Source: Vulcanimicrobiota bacterium (GTDB taxonomy: Bacteria; Vulcanimicrobiota; Xenobia; Xenobiales; JADMJV01). From it: a DNA stretch of 64,000 nt. The DNA lies in assembly GCA_019637395.1 (NCBI GenBank), contig JAHBVR010000001.1, positions 186,001-250,000 on the forward strand, given 5' to 3'. The notes beneath the pieces are model-generated. The model was given only the letters and a program-made list of their open reading frames with translations. It did no database searches and was not told the DNA's origin. Position numbers and translations under genes: made by a program. Positions 26,971 through 35,410 of the stretch are shown piece by piece (the first letter of the stretch is position 1; every line of letters begins with the position of its first letter).

Positions 26971-27651
26971 TTGCAGGTGTCCCAATACCTGCATCGAGGG
27001 TATAACCCGTTCATCAGAGGAAATTGGAAAGTGAGGGCGCCCATGTCACATGGCGGTCAACTTCAGGGAGCCTGGGGCCGGCGTCGCCGACGCTTAGGAG
27101 ATAGCGTTCCCGGCTGTCTGCTCCTTATCGCCATCGTGATTGGTGGAAGCATCTGGGGGTATTTCAAGTTCATCCACTGGCGGCCGCTCACTCTGGCCGG
27201 TCACAATCACAAGACCTTTCCTTACAAAAAAAACTCAGCCGCCTACCTGGAGTATGGCCGGCGTATGCGCACCGGCTTTGGTTTTCAAATCAGGGGAATG
27301 TGCGGCCAGAACGCCGAGCTGATCAAGAAATTCAAGAAGGGCGAGTACAAAGATCACAAAGAGGACTTTGACACGGATACCACCACCTTCTGCAACACCC
27401 TGCTGGAGTTTATCCAGCAGTTTGACGGCCAGCAGGTGCCTGATGTTCTGGAAAAGTCTCACGCCAAGATTGCCAGTTGCTGCCGACTCTGCTACGAAAG
27501 CACGCAGGCTCTGCGCGAGGCCTATGCTGCCGAGGGAGCGGAACAGACTCGTCTGGTGAAAGAGGCGGAGAAGAAGTTGAAAGAGGCCTGGGCCTCAGGG
27601 AACGCCGGAGTCAAGCTCCACGAGTCTGTCTGGGCGAACACGAGGACCTGA
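26971..27651 (+). CDS. Single-span membrane protein, unknown
   Basis: 226 residues with a basic N-terminal part (GAWGRRRRRLGD), one transmembrane helix (VPGCLLLIAIVIGGSIWGYFKF, about 46-67) and a helical outer part with paired cysteines (IASCCRLCYES). The TTG at 26971 has a strong AAAGGAGG at good spacing; GTG 27031 or ATG 27043 are alternatives that would remove an unusual leader. A stem-loop covers the first codons. The gene is divergent from the STAND NTPase. Its 3' end overlaps the LpxB-like gene, and its terminator lies inside that gene. No family is recognised. Confidence 0.65.
   Translation: MQVSQYLHRGYNPFIRGNWKVRAPMSHGGQLQGAWGRRRRRLGDSVPGCLLLIAIVIGGSIWGYFKFIHWRPLTLAGHNHKTFPYKKNSAAYLEYGRRMRTGFGFQIRGMCGQNAELIKKFKKGEYKDHKEDFDTDTTTFCNTLLEFIQQFDGQQVPDVLEKSHAKIASCCRLCYESTQALREAYAAEGAEQTRLVKEAEKKLKEAWASGNAGVKLHESVWANTRT
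26973..26992 (+). repeat. Stem-loop at the translation start of the membrane protein
   Basis: GCAGGTGT (26973-26980) pairs with ATACCTGC (26985-26992) with one G-T wobble and a CCCA loop. It begins two bases into the TTG start codon, so in mRNA it could limit initiation. It could also be an operator in the divergent promoter region. Confidence 0.35.
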
Positions 27652-28810
27652 TCGCCTCGAGCATTCTGTCACTGGCTCCGGCCAGTTCTTGAAAAGCCTG
27701 CCGTAAAAGCAGGCTTTTTTCCTGCAGATCTTCGGGCCGATCCAACAAAGCGGCCGTTTGCGCGGCGATGTCCCGGGCGGTGAGAACATCCACCAATTCC
27801 GGCATGACCGCCCTGCCGAGCAACTGGTTGGGTTGGGCGAGCAACCCTATCCGGTGCTTTTGGCGCAGCAGCAGTCGGCCTTTGAGATGCGAGCCTCCGG
27901 GCAGCCAGTCGAGTAAGCCTAAAAGCCCATGCACCGGCAGAACTTCCGGGCAGTTCAGCGGCACGATGGTCAAACATGGAACTCCCAGGCTGGCCGCCTC
28001 GGCCGTTTTGGTGCCCGGTAAAGAGAGAGCCAGCACCGAACGGGCTTCGTGTTGCAGGGAATTCTCCTGAATGATAGAGACTTCCAGGCCATCTCTGCCT
28101 AAATAGCGGTCTCCGACCAGTTGGCCGCCGGCGTGATCCATGCGGTGGTCGACCGGTCGTTCCAGTAACTGGCGCAGTCGCGGCAGGCTGAGGAAAGGCG
28201 AGAGCAGTGCCTGGAAACGCAATTCCGGCCGAGTTTCGCGCAAAATTTCCGCAGCCCGGCTAAAAAGCGGCAGGGCATGGCGGATTTCTTCCTCGCGGCT
28301 TCCTGGCAGAAAAGTGATCAGGTTGGGATCGATCAGCGGCAATTCGGGCACCTGGAAGTTGACCGAATCGACCACCAGGTCGCCAACCTCGAGAATTTTT
28401 TCGGGGGCCACGCGGCGCCTGCGCAGACCGGCGGTCGATTGGAAGTTGCGGCTGAAGTAACCAATGAAGGCGCTATCCCACCAGGGACGGGCCCAAAGAT
28501 AGCTCCAGCATTTCCAACCGAAGCGGCGCTGAAAGAAAGCCGTATACATCAGGTCGCCGCCCAGATGAAGCAGGGGCGTGCCTGGTGGATAGCGCCGCCC
28601 TTCCTTCCAGAACAGGGAGAGCAAAGACTGCTTGGGCCAGACCCGCTCCACTCCCGGATAGGCGCGCAGCACTTCGGCTTCTTTGCCGGTGGCGAAGGTG
28701 CAAGGATAAAGGATGATATCGCAACTCCAGCCGCGTGCGGCGATTTGCTCGGCCAGCGGCCGGATCCAGGCGACTTCGCCCGGGCTATTGGCGGTGATGA
28801 GGAGTTTCAC
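27611..28810 (-). CDS. LpxB-like glycosyltransferase (lipid-A-disaccharide synthase-related)
   Basis: 399 residues with an LpxB-like layout: MKLLITANSPGEVAWIRPLAEQI at the start, VGDLVVDSVNF, the nucleotide-sugar part ITFLPGSREEEIRHALPLFSRAAEIL, and SLPGTKTAEAASLGVPCLTIVP. LpxB joins UDP-diacylglucosamine and lipid X. This protein is divergent enough (SPGE in place of SAGE, for example) that a related cell-envelope glycosyl transfer is also possible. The start is GTG 28810, overlapping the adenylyltransferase gene by 26 bp. It is the last gene of a five-gene envelope-sugar operon. Confidence 0.8.
   Translation of the reverse strand: MKLLITANSPGEVAWIRPLAEQIAARGWSCDIILYPCTFATGKEAEVLRAYPGVERVWPKQSLLSLFWKEGRRYPPGTPLLHLGGDLMYTAFFQRRFGWKCWSYLWARPWWDSAFIGYFSRNFQSTAGLRRRRVAPEKILEVGDLVVDSVNFQVPELPLIDPNLITFLPGSREEEIRHALPLFSRAAEILRETRPELRFQALLSPFLSLPRLRQLLERPVDHRMDHAGGQLVGDRYLGRDGLEVSIIQENSLQHEARSVLALSLPGTKTAEAASLGVPCLTIVPLNCPEVLPVHGLLGLLDWLPGGSHLKGRLLLRQKHRIGLLAQPNQLLGRAVMPELVDVLTARDIAAQTAALLDRPEDLQEKSLLLRQAFQELAGASDRMLEAIRSSCSPRQTRGA
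27692..27720 (+). terminator. Intrinsic terminator inside the LpxB-like coding sequence
   Basis: AAAAGCCTGC (27692-27701), a CGTAAAA loop and GCAGGCTTTT (27709-27718) form a strong hairpin followed by a run of six T (27715-27720). It ends transcription from the membrane-protein gene 41 bp after its stop. On the other strand the same bases encode EKSLLLRQAF of the LpxB-like protein. Confidence 0.85.
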
Positions 28811-29252
28811 GTAATTGTGACTCGATCTTGGTGGTGGAGCGCCCTTCGATCAGCGGCGTCACCAGCACTTGTCCGCCCCAGCTCCGCACCAGTTGAGCTT
28901 CGGGCAGATCCTCGGCCCGGTAGTCACCGCCTTTGACGTGCACGGCCGGACGAATCTGGGCCAGCAGCCGCATCGGGTCGGCTTCCTCAAAGATGACCAC
29001 GAAATCCACGCAAGCGAAGCCGGCCAGTAGCTCGGCCCGGTCTTGCTGGCCGGTGATCGGCCGGCCGGGGCCCTTCAGGTGGCGGACACTGGCGTCGGAA
29101 TTGAGTCCCACCACCAGCAGATCGCCCTGCCGGCGGGCCCACTGCAGGGTGCGCAGATGGCCGACATGAAGCAGATCGAAGCAACCATTGGTGAAAACCA
29201 CCCGGCCGCTCAATTGGGGGAGCAGTTGCTCGAGGGTGACGACTTTACCCAT
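28785..29252 (-). CDS. Heptose 1-phosphate adenylyltransferase (RfaE2/HldE C-domain type)
   Basis: 155 residues, stand-alone. VVFTNGCFDLLHVGHLRTLQWAR holds the nucleotidyltransferase HxGH motif, followed by VGLNSDASVRHLKGPGRPI, DRAELLAG, VHVKGGDY and EGRSTTKI. The enzyme makes ADP-D-glycero-D-manno-heptose from heptose 1-phosphate and ATP. In E. coli it is the C-terminal half of HldE; here the kinase is the adjacent gene, overlapping by 8 bp, so the pair is split as in many other bacteria. Confidence 0.92.
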   Translation of the reverse strand: MGKVVTLEQLLPQLSGRVVFTNGCFDLLHVGHLRTLQWARRQGDLLVVGLNSDASVRHLKGPGRPITGQQDRAELLAGFACVDFVVIFEEADPMRLLAQIRPAVHVKGGDYRAEDLPEAQLVRSWGGQVLVTPLIEGRSTTKIESQLRETPHHRQ

Positions 29253-30231
29253 GGGCGCCGAAGCTCGTCAGAATTTCTTCGGGATTGGCCGTGGCCGTGC
29301 CCACTTTGCGCACCACCACGGCGGCTGCGTGGCTGGCCGCCTCAATGGCCTGGGCCGGGGTCGCTCCGCCGGCCAGGGTCCAGGCCAGGGTGGACAGGAC
29401 CGTGTCCCCGGCCCCGCTCACGTCGAAAACCTGGCTGGCCAGGGCTGGCTGGTGATGGACGGCGCCGCTCTTTTCAAAAAGCGACATGCCGTGTTCGCCG
29501 CGGGTGATGAGCACGTGGCTGCCGGGCAACTGCCGTTGCAGTTCCGCTCCGGCCTGCAGCAAGCTATCCAATGGCAAAGCGGGGTGGCCGGAAGCCTGGG
29601 AAGCCTCTTTGGCGTTGAGGGTGACCAGATCCGCACCTTGAAAACGCCGCAGGTTTCCCGGCTTGGGCCCGCCGATGACTCGTTTACCCGCCTGACGGGC
29701 TTTCTCGAAGAGCGCCTGGACCAGTTCCGGCTGGAACAAGCCCTTGTCGTAGTCGGAGAAAACAATCAGCTCCACCCGATCGATCAGTTCGGAAATTCGC
29801 TCCAGGACCTGGTGCTGCACAGAGCTGGAGAGAGGTTCGCGACTTTCGAAATCGGCCCGGACCATCTGCTGGCTGTGGGCCACGATGCGCGTCTTCAAAG
29901 TGGTGGGGCGAGCCGGGTCCACGATCAAACCGCTGACATCGGCTCCTTCCCGGCGCAGGATGGCGCGCAGCTTGCGTCCTGAATCGTCGCGTCCGATCAC
30001 GCCGACCTGGAAGCAGGGCACGCCCAGTTCGCGCAGGTTGGTGACCACATTGGCGGCTCCCCCGGCCGTGTAGCTATTGCGCTGCACGTCCACCACCGGG
30101 ATGGGCGCCTCCGGCGAGATGCGGGTGACGCTGCCCCAAACCCAGTGATCGAGCATCAAATCGCCCACCACCATCACCGGCACCTTGGGACAGCGGGCCA
30201 GGCAGTGGTGCAGCCAGGTTTTCTTGGACAT
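29245..30231 (-). CDS. D-glycero-beta-D-manno-heptose-7-phosphate kinase (RfaE1/HldE N-domain type)
   Basis: 328 residues of the PfkB sugar-kinase fold: VMVVGDLMLDHWVWGSVTRISPEAPIPVV, GGAANVVTNLRELG, and the ATP/anion-hole motif VFDVSGAGDTVLSTLA. The opening segments with SPEAP are characteristic of heptose kinases. It phosphorylates heptose 7-phosphate at C1, supplying the adenylyltransferase encoded next. The ATG at 30231 has GAGGAG about five bases upstream; a TTG just before it is less well placed. The stop of the glycosyltransferase overlaps this start. Confidence 0.92.
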   Translation of the reverse strand: MSKKTWLHHCLARCPKVPVMVVGDLMLDHWVWGSVTRISPEAPIPVVDVQRNSYTAGGAANVVTNLRELGVPCFQVGVIGRDDSGRKLRAILRREGADVSGLIVDPARPTTLKTRIVAHSQQMVRADFESREPLSSSVQHQVLERISELIDRVELIVFSDYDKGLFQPELVQALFEKARQAGKRVIGGPKPGNLRRFQGADLVTLNAKEASQASGHPALPLDSLLQAGAELQRQLPGSHVLITRGEHGMSLFEKSGAVHHQPALASQVFDVSGAGDTVLSTLAWTLAGGATPAQAIEAASHAAAVVVRKVGTATANPEEILTSFGAHG

Positions 30232-31376
30232 CAAATCTCCTCAGGAATTTGCAGGTGAGCCGGCAGGCTGGGAAAGACTCCAGAATTGCTGCGCCGCGGG
30301 CGCTGACCCACCTCTTCCAGAAAATGCAGAACCTCGTCGGCCGTCTGGCTCCACTGGAAATGCTGCAAATGCTGCTCAATTTCTTCGCTGCTGCGATTGG
30401 GCTTTTCCAGAGCATCCAGCAAGACTTTGGCGATGTCCACCGAGTCCTTGGGGTTGAACCAGAAGGGCAGCGGTCCGCCCACCTCCGGTAAAGAAGCGGC
30501 TCGGGCGGCGGCCACTTTCGTTCCGCAAGCCAGCGCCTCCAGCAGGGGTAGGCCAAAACCTTCGTAAAGAGACGGCATGACAAAGAGATCGGTGCGCCGG
30601 TAAAGTTCCACCAAGTGGGTGTCGTCCATTGGATCTAACCATACCAAACGGGATTCCAGCGCGTCGGTGATCTCCTGGAGGGCGTGAGTTTTGCCCCAGA
30701 TTTTGTCGGTCCAGGGAGTGGTCGGTCGGGGGCAAAGCAGCGCCAACTGATGAGGGATCTGCTTTTCCAGCAGACTCATGGCCTCGAGCAGACCGCGCAA
30801 ATTCTTGCGCGGCTCCAAAGTGCCGACGTAGAGCAAAAACGGCTTATCGTGCAGGGCTTCAGGCAGCAAATCCTTGCGGACCAACGCGCTGGGGCTGAAG
30901 ATCTGGCGATCGGGAGCCCAATAAATGACCTCCATCTCTTCGATGGGATAGCCCAGGTAGTGATGAATCTCCGCTCGGGAGAAGTTGGAAACGGTCATGA
31001 CCGCGTCGGCATGGCGCACTGCTTCCGCCATGCGAGCCTGGTCATCCTCGCGGTGCCGGGTCTGCGGGTGATAGTCGGTGAAGGGAGCCACGTCGTGGAT
31101 CAAGGCCACGCGGGGGCATTCGGGGTCCCAATCGATGCGATTCCAGGGAAACCAGCAGACGGCCAGGTCCGGAGCCTGATTGTAAAGGCAAGTTTGCCAA
31201 CCGCGCTGGGCGTATTCCTTCAAGGAAGCCAGATGGCGCCGGCTCAAGGCCAGTAGAATGAAGCGCTCCGGGTTTTCCTCCCACTGCTGCAGGATGGCGC
31301 GCACGCAGCGGCCCATACCCCGTGTATCGCGGGTGAGGTAAGTGGCGTCGACTCCAATTTTCAGGCCTGAATTCAA
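30231..31376 (-). CDS. GT4-family glycosyltransferase
   Basis: 381 residues of GT-B fold: N-terminal KIGVDATYLTRDTRGMGRCVRAIL, VALIHDVAPFTDY, DAVMTVSNFSRAEI, and in the donor domain LLYVGTLEPRKNLRGLLEAM and MPSLYEGFGLPLLEALACGTKV (the E-x7-E motif). Such enzymes transfer nucleotide-sugar units, here probably to an envelope glycan given the heptose genes that follow. The start is TTG 31376, overlapping the stop of adenine deaminase (TTGA). Confidence 0.88.
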   Translation of the reverse strand: MNSGLKIGVDATYLTRDTRGMGRCVRAILQQWEENPERFILLALSRRHLASLKEYAQRGWQTCLYNQAPDLAVCWFPWNRIDWDPECPRVALIHDVAPFTDYHPQTRHREDDQARMAEAVRHADAVMTVSNFSRAEIHHYLGYPIEEMEVIYWAPDRQIFSPSALVRKDLLPEALHDKPFLLYVGTLEPRKNLRGLLEAMSLLEKQIPHQLALLCPRPTTPWTDKIWGKTHALQEITDALESRLVWLDPMDDTHLVELYRRTDLFVMPSLYEGFGLPLLEALACGTKVAAARAASLPEVGGPLPFWFNPKDSVDIAKVLLDALEKPNRSSEEIEQHLQHFQWSQTADEVLHFLEEVGQRPRRSNSGVFPSLPAHLQIPEEI

Positions 31377-33097
31377 GCGTTGAGACCGATCAGAGCAAAT
31401 TGGTCGACGTCCACCAGGCCCAGGTCCGTCAACTTCAGTGAGGGGATCACCGGTAAAGCCAGGAAGGACAGCGACATAAACGGGTTAGGCGCGGTTCCTC
31501 CCAATTGTTTCGTGGCTTCGATCAAGTCGAGGTTGAGTTGGGCCACTTTCTCCAGTGTCTGATCGGAAAGCAGGCCGGCGATAGGCAAAGGCAGAGCGGC
31601 CAGCACCTTACCCTCGGCCACCACCACCCAACCGCCTTCCAATCGGGCCACTTCGCGGGCGGCCAGCAACATATCGCTGTCGCTGCAGCCGGCGATGACC
31701 AGGTTGTGGCTGTCATGAGCCACGGTCGAAGCGATGGCTCCCCTCTTGAGGCCAAAGCCGCGCACGAATCCCAGCCCAATGTTGCCGGTGGCGCGGTGGC
31801 GCTCGATCACGGCCAGCTTGAGCACATCCTTCTCGAGGTGGGGCTGAAGCTTGCCGTCCTTGACCGGAACCTGCTCGGTGGAGCGGCCGGTCACGATTTG
31901 ATGGGGGATCAATTCCACTACGTGGACATGTCCGTTTTCGTTCTTGATGTCAAAGCTGGCTTCGTCGAGGGCGGGCAGGTGCACGGTGGGCCTGGGGGCG
32001 TCCACCCTGGCCGGTTGTCCGTTCCAGGTCAGTTGGCCGTTTTCGGCGACCCAGCGGCCCCGTTTCATGACCCGCTCCACTTTGACTTCTTGGACATCGC
32101 TGATGACGGCCAGATCGGCCAGGTAACCGGGAGCAATGGCTCCCTGGAAGTGCAACTGGAAGTAACGGGCGGCATGGTAGCTGGCCATCATGTAGGCGCG
32201 CACGGGCGGGCAGCCCAGACGGATAGCTTTGCGAATGCAAAAGTCGATGTGGCCTTCGCGCAAGAGGTCGATGGGCTCGCGATCGTCGGTCACGAAGAAG
32301 CAGCGGTGAGCGTTGACTTCGTCGACCACCGGCAAGAGGGCCTCGATGTCGCGGGTCACCGAGCCTTCGCGCAACATAATGTGCAGACCCAGGCGTAGCT
32401 TTTCGCGGGCTTCGGCAGCCGTGGTGCATTCATGGTCGGATTGCACGCCAGCCGCCACGTAAGCGCACAGGGCCTGTCCGCTCAGGCGCGGAGCGTGGCC
32501 GTCGACAGGTTGATCGCCGGTTTGTAGCACTTTCTTCAGGCATTCCGGGTCGCCCTGAAGCAGGCCGGGGAAGTTCATCATCTCGGCCAGTCCCAGCAAT
32601 TTGGGGTGCTGGAGCCCGGCCAGGTCCGCAGCCGTCAGAGTGGCTCCGGCGTTCTCCAGGTGAGTGGCCGGCACACAGGAACTGCGCATCACCCACATGT
32701 CCAGCGGCAAACCTTCGGCACTGTCAAGTAGATACTGAATTCCGGGAGCACCGAGTACATTAGCGATTTCGTGGGGATCGGTGACCACGCTGGTGGTTCC
32801 GCGCGGCACCACCGCCCGGGCGAACTGGCGTGGCGTCATCATGGAGGACTCCAGGTGCATGTGGCCGTCGATGAAGCCGGGCACCAGGGTGCGGCCGCCC
32901 AGCTCGATCTCCTCCACCCCGCTGTAAGTTCCCACGCCCGCGATGCGCTCGCCGCACACGGCTACGTCCTGGTCCAGAAACTCGCCGGTGAAAACGTTGA
33001 GCACCCGGGCGTTTTTGAGCACCAGAGGAGCTTTTTCCTGACCGCGGGCTACGGCCAACAATCGTTGCGCATCATCGTAAGAAGGGCGGTTGTTCAT
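31373..33097 (-). CDS. ade: Adenine deaminase
   Basis: 574 residues, the usual size for Ade. Motifs in order: LVPGFIDGHMHLESSMMTPRQFARAVVPRGTTSVVTDPHEIANV (metal-binding HxH), DGHAPRLSG, SDHECTTAAEAREKL, LREGSVTRDI, FVTDDREP, and the C-terminal VAHDSHNLVIAGCSDSDM. It hydrolyses adenine to hypoxanthine and ammonia in purine salvage. It heads the envelope-sugar operon by overlap only, so a functional link is doubtful. The ATG at 33097 has no clear ribosome site. Confidence 0.93.
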   Translation of the reverse strand: MNNRPSYDDAQRLLAVARGQEKAPLVLKNARVLNVFTGEFLDQDVAVCGERIAGVGTYSGVEEIELGGRTLVPGFIDGHMHLESSMMTPRQFARAVVPRGTTSVVTDPHEIANVLGAPGIQYLLDSAEGLPLDMWVMRSSCVPATHLENAGATLTAADLAGLQHPKLLGLAEMMNFPGLLQGDPECLKKVLQTGDQPVDGHAPRLSGQALCAYVAAGVQSDHECTTAAEAREKLRLGLHIMLREGSVTRDIEALLPVVDEVNAHRCFFVTDDREPIDLLREGHIDFCIRKAIRLGCPPVRAYMMASYHAARYFQLHFQGAIAPGYLADLAVISDVQEVKVERVMKRGRWVAENGQLTWNGQPARVDAPRPTVHLPALDEASFDIKNENGHVHVVELIPHQIVTGRSTEQVPVKDGKLQPHLEKDVLKLAVIERHRATGNIGLGFVRGFGLKRGAIASTVAHDSHNLVIAGCSDSDMLLAAREVARLEGGWVVVAEGKVLAALPLPIAGLLSDQTLEKVAQLNLDLIEATKQLGGTAPNPFMSLSFLALPVIPSLKLTDLGLVDVDQFALIGLNA

Positions 33098-33155
33098 GGC
33101 GGGGGCTTTGTTTGCGGAGCCAGGATTTCCTTGGCCGGGCGGGGTAGACCTGAGC

Positions 33156-33581
33156 GTGAAGAGAAGCTTCTCCTGGGTCTTATGGTGTGGGTTGGCCTTG
33201 CTAGCGGTGGGCTGCGGTCTGGACCCGCGTCCGCGCGCTCTGCGTCGCGGCCTGGACCAGACCCGCAGCGTACTGGCCGACCCGCGCCTGCGCGGCCTGG
33301 CCGACAAAGCTTCCCAAGGGGCGCTGGAAGAACGCCTGGTGGAGGCGCTTTTCTCCGCCAACGCGCGCTCGCTCTGGCCGCCGCGGCTGGCCTCGGAATA
33401 TGATTACAGCATCGCCGATCAATCTCGTCTGCCGGGCCGCATCGCCTATCTCCCGCAACCGGGGCTGCCCTGGGCGGTGGTAGTGCAGGCGGACGCAAAA
33501 AATCACCGCATCTTGCTCCTCGGCTACGGCATGTCGCTGCGCCATCCCTTGCTGCAGGACACGGTCAAGGTGCAGCCGTGA
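33156..33581 (+). CDS. Small lipoprotein, unknown
   Basis: 141 residues. The signal sequence VKRSFSWVLWCGLALLAVGC ends in a lipobox with the lipidated Cys at about residue 20. The mature part is basic (DPRPRALRRGLDQTR) and then short alpha/beta (IAYLPQPGLPWAVVVQADAKNHRILLLGYGMSLRHP). It is probably attached to the outer or inner membrane. The GTG at 33156 starts the signal; an upstream ATG at 33090 in the frame would precede it with unrelated residues. It overlaps the next gene by 4 bp. Confidence 0.68.
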   Translation: MKRSFSWVLWCGLALLAVGCGLDPRPRALRRGLDQTRSVLADPRLRGLADKASQGALEERLVEALFSANARSLWPPRLASEYDYSIADQSRLPGRIAYLPQPGLPWAVVVQADAKNHRILLLGYGMSLRHPLLQDTVKVQP

Positions 33582-34357
33582 AAATGCCACGCCTGCACGG
33601 CCTGGAGCTGGAAGACTTGAGACTCTGCCCGGCCTGGCTGCGCGACGAAGCCACCGAGGTCTTGGTGCGCGGCCTCAATCTGGCCGGCTGGCCCAAGGCC
33701 ATTGCCAGGACCTGGCTGCCCTGGCTCCAGCAGTTGAATTTTCCAAGGATTATCGACTGTTGTTCAGGTTCCTCTGGACCCATCGGGGGGATTTTGCGGG
33801 AACACCCGTTGCGGGTGACCGTCACTGATCGCTATCCCAACCCGCAAGCCTGGAGCGAGCTGCAGGCTCGCTTTCCGGGCTGGGTGGACTACGAGCCGGC
33901 ACCGCTGGACGCGCGCTGCCTGCCGCCCGATTTCCAGGGGGTGTGGAGCTTCTTCAACAGTTTCCATCACTTCACCCCGGCCGACGCGCGCAAGGTCTTG
34001 CGCGAGGCGGTTTTCCGGCGCCAGCCGGTGGCCGTTTTCGAGGCCCTGCAGCGGCGTTGGACGCGACTGCCCAGCGTTTTTTTGATGCCCATCCTCAGCC
34101 TCAGCAGCATCCTGTGGGCCCGGCCGTTTCGCTGGCGCCGTATCAACCCGCTGGTTCCTTTCTTACTGACCTTCGACGGCTGTATGTCCTGCTTCCGCGT
34201 GTATACCGAGGAGGAGCTGTGTGAGATGACTCGCGAGGTGGATCCAGAGGCAACTTTTGATTGGCAAATCGGCTCGTTCCGGTTGGGTTGGGCCCCTCTG
34301 GACTGCCCATACCTGCTCGGCTCTCCCAGGTTTGCCGGGCCGGCCGCCGAGGCATAA
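33578..34357 (+). CDS. Class I SAM methyltransferase-like protein
   Basis: 259 residues. FPRIIDCCSGSSGPIGGIL fits motif I of Rossmann methyltransferases (hydrophobic-D-x-C-S-G-x-G), LRVTVTDRYPN motif II with its acidic end, and FQGVWSFFNSFHHFTPADARKVLREAV the motif IV-V region. The C-terminal half has a hydrophobic stretch (VFLMPILSLSSILWARPF) that may contact membrane. The substrate is unknown. The GTG start overlaps the stop of the lipoprotein gene (GTGA). Confidence 0.65.
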   Translation: MKMPRLHGLELEDLRLCPAWLRDEATEVLVRGLNLAGWPKAIARTWLPWLQQLNFPRIIDCCSGSSGPIGGILREHPLRVTVTDRYPNPQAWSELQARFPGWVDYEPAPLDARCLPPDFQGVWSFFNSFHHFTPADARKVLREAVFRRQPVAVFEALQRRWTRLPSVFLMPILSLSSILWARPFRWRRINPLVPFLLTFDGCMSCFRVYTEEELCEMTREVDPEATFDWQIGSFRLGWAPLDCPYLLGSPRFAGPAAEA

Positions 34358-34393
34358 TAGCTTTCCACTCTTCATCAAAGGAAGCGGAACCGG

Positions 34394-35290
34394 ATGAGCC
34401 TAGAGGTCTATATCGATGGAAAATACTACCCGAAGGAGCAGGCGCGCGTCTCTGTCTATGACCACGGGTTGCTTTACGGCGACGGGGTTTTTGAAGGAAT
34501 TCGCGCTTACAGCGGCCGCGTCTTCCGTCTGGACGAACATCTCGAGCGTCTCTACGCCTCGGCCCGCTCGGTAGCCATCGAGATCCCTATGAATTTGCCG
34601 GAAATGCGCACCACGGTGCTGGAGACGTTGCGCCGTAACGGTTTGCGGGATTCCTACATCCGCCTGATGGTCACCCGCGGCGTGGGCGACCTGGGATTGG
34701 ATCCCCGCAAGTGCAACAAGGCTTCCGTCATCGTCATCACCGACACCATCAAGCTCTACCCGGCTGACGCCTACGAGCACGGCCTGCGCATCATCATCGC
34801 CTCGACCCGCAAAAACTCACCCGACTGCTTGAGCCCGCGCATCAAGTCTATGAATTATCTCAACAACATTCTGGCCAAGATCGAAGCCATCGGCGCCGGC
34901 GTGGCCGAGAGCCTGATGCTCGACAAGAACGGCTTCCTGACCGAGTGCACCTCGGAGAATATCTTCATCGTGAAGAACCGCACCCTGTATACTCCAACTT
35001 CGGTGGTGGGCATTCTCGAGGGCATCACCCGCAGCGTGGTGATGGAACTGGCCCAGCGGGCCGGCATCGAGGTGCAAATGGCCTTCCTCACCCCCCACGA
35101 CCTCTACACCGCCGACGAAAGCTTCGTGACCGGCACCGGCGCCGAAATTCTGCCGGTGGTGGAAGTCGGCCAGCGCAAGATCGGCGACGGCAAAGTCGGC
35201 TCCATCACCCGCCAGTTGCTGTCCGCCTTCCGCGAACTGACCCAGCGTGAAGGCACTCTGATTTTCGAACCCGACCCGGCCTCCGTTTAG
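34394..35290 (+). CDS. Branched-chain amino acid aminotransferase family (IlvE-like)
   Basis: 298 residues of the class IV PLP aminotransferase fold: VYIDGKYYPKEQARVSVYDHGLLYGDGVFEGIRAYSGRVFRLDEHLERL at the start, SPRIKSMNYLNNILAKIEA with the PLP-binding Lys, and ESLMLDKNGFLTECTSENIFIV. It interconverts branched-chain amino acids and 2-oxo acids. Related D-amino-acid transaminases and aminodeoxychorismate lyases share the fold, but the motif set fits IlvE best. AAAGGAAG lies upstream of the ATG. The tRNA-Pro promoter begins at the base after its stop. Confidence 0.9.
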   Translation: MSLEVYIDGKYYPKEQARVSVYDHGLLYGDGVFEGIRAYSGRVFRLDEHLERLYASARSVAIEIPMNLPEMRTTVLETLRRNGLRDSYIRLMVTRGVGDLGLDPRKCNKASVIVITDTIKLYPADAYEHGLRIIIASTRKNSPDCLSPRIKSMNYLNNILAKIEAIGAGVAESLMLDKNGFLTECTSENIFIVKNRTLYTPTSVVGILEGITRSVVMELAQRAGIEVQMAFLTPHDLYTADESFVTGTGAEILPVVEVGQRKIGDGKVGSITRQLLSAFRELTQREGTLIFEPDPASV

Positions 35291-35318
35291 TTGACAGAGA
35301 AAAGGCCTGTGCTATAAT
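35291..35318 (+). promoter_or_regulatory. Consensus sigma-70-type promoter of tRNA-Pro
   Basis: TTGACA (35291-35296) and TATAAT (35313-35318) are exact consensus hexamers 16 bp apart. The tRNA starts 12 bp after the -10 box, so the leader is about six bases. AGGCCTG (35303-35309) and CAGGCCT (35319-35325) form an inverted repeat around the -10 box. Confidence 0.9.
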
Positions 35319-35330
35319 CAGGCCTGGCTT

Positions 35331-35407
35331 CGGGGCGTAGCGCAGCCTGGTAGCGCGCTTCGTTCGGGACGAAGAGGCCGGAGGTTCGAATCCTCTCGCC
35401 CCGACCA
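35331..35407 (+). tRNA. tRNA-Pro, anticodon CGG
   Basis: The acceptor arm CGGGGCG pairs with CGCCCCG, followed by discriminator A and an encoded CCA. The D arm is GCGC...GCGC with AGCCTGGTA. The anticodon stem is CTTCG/CGAAG and the loop TTCGGGA gives anticodon CGG, reading CCG. The T arm is GGAGG-TTCGAAT-CCTCT with one G-T pair. All 77 nt fold as a normal cloverleaf. Confidence 0.96.
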
Positions 35408-35410
35408 TTC

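Noticed and set aside
28785-30231. Frameshift in a single hldE gene
   Set aside because: Both halves have complete domains, their own starts and an 8-bp overlap. Separate RfaE1 and RfaE2 proteins are common in other bacteria.
32771-33403. 210-codon plus-strand ORF over the start of adenine deaminase
   Set aside because: It covers the metal-binding motif region of ade on the other strand and the start of the lipoprotein gene in another frame.
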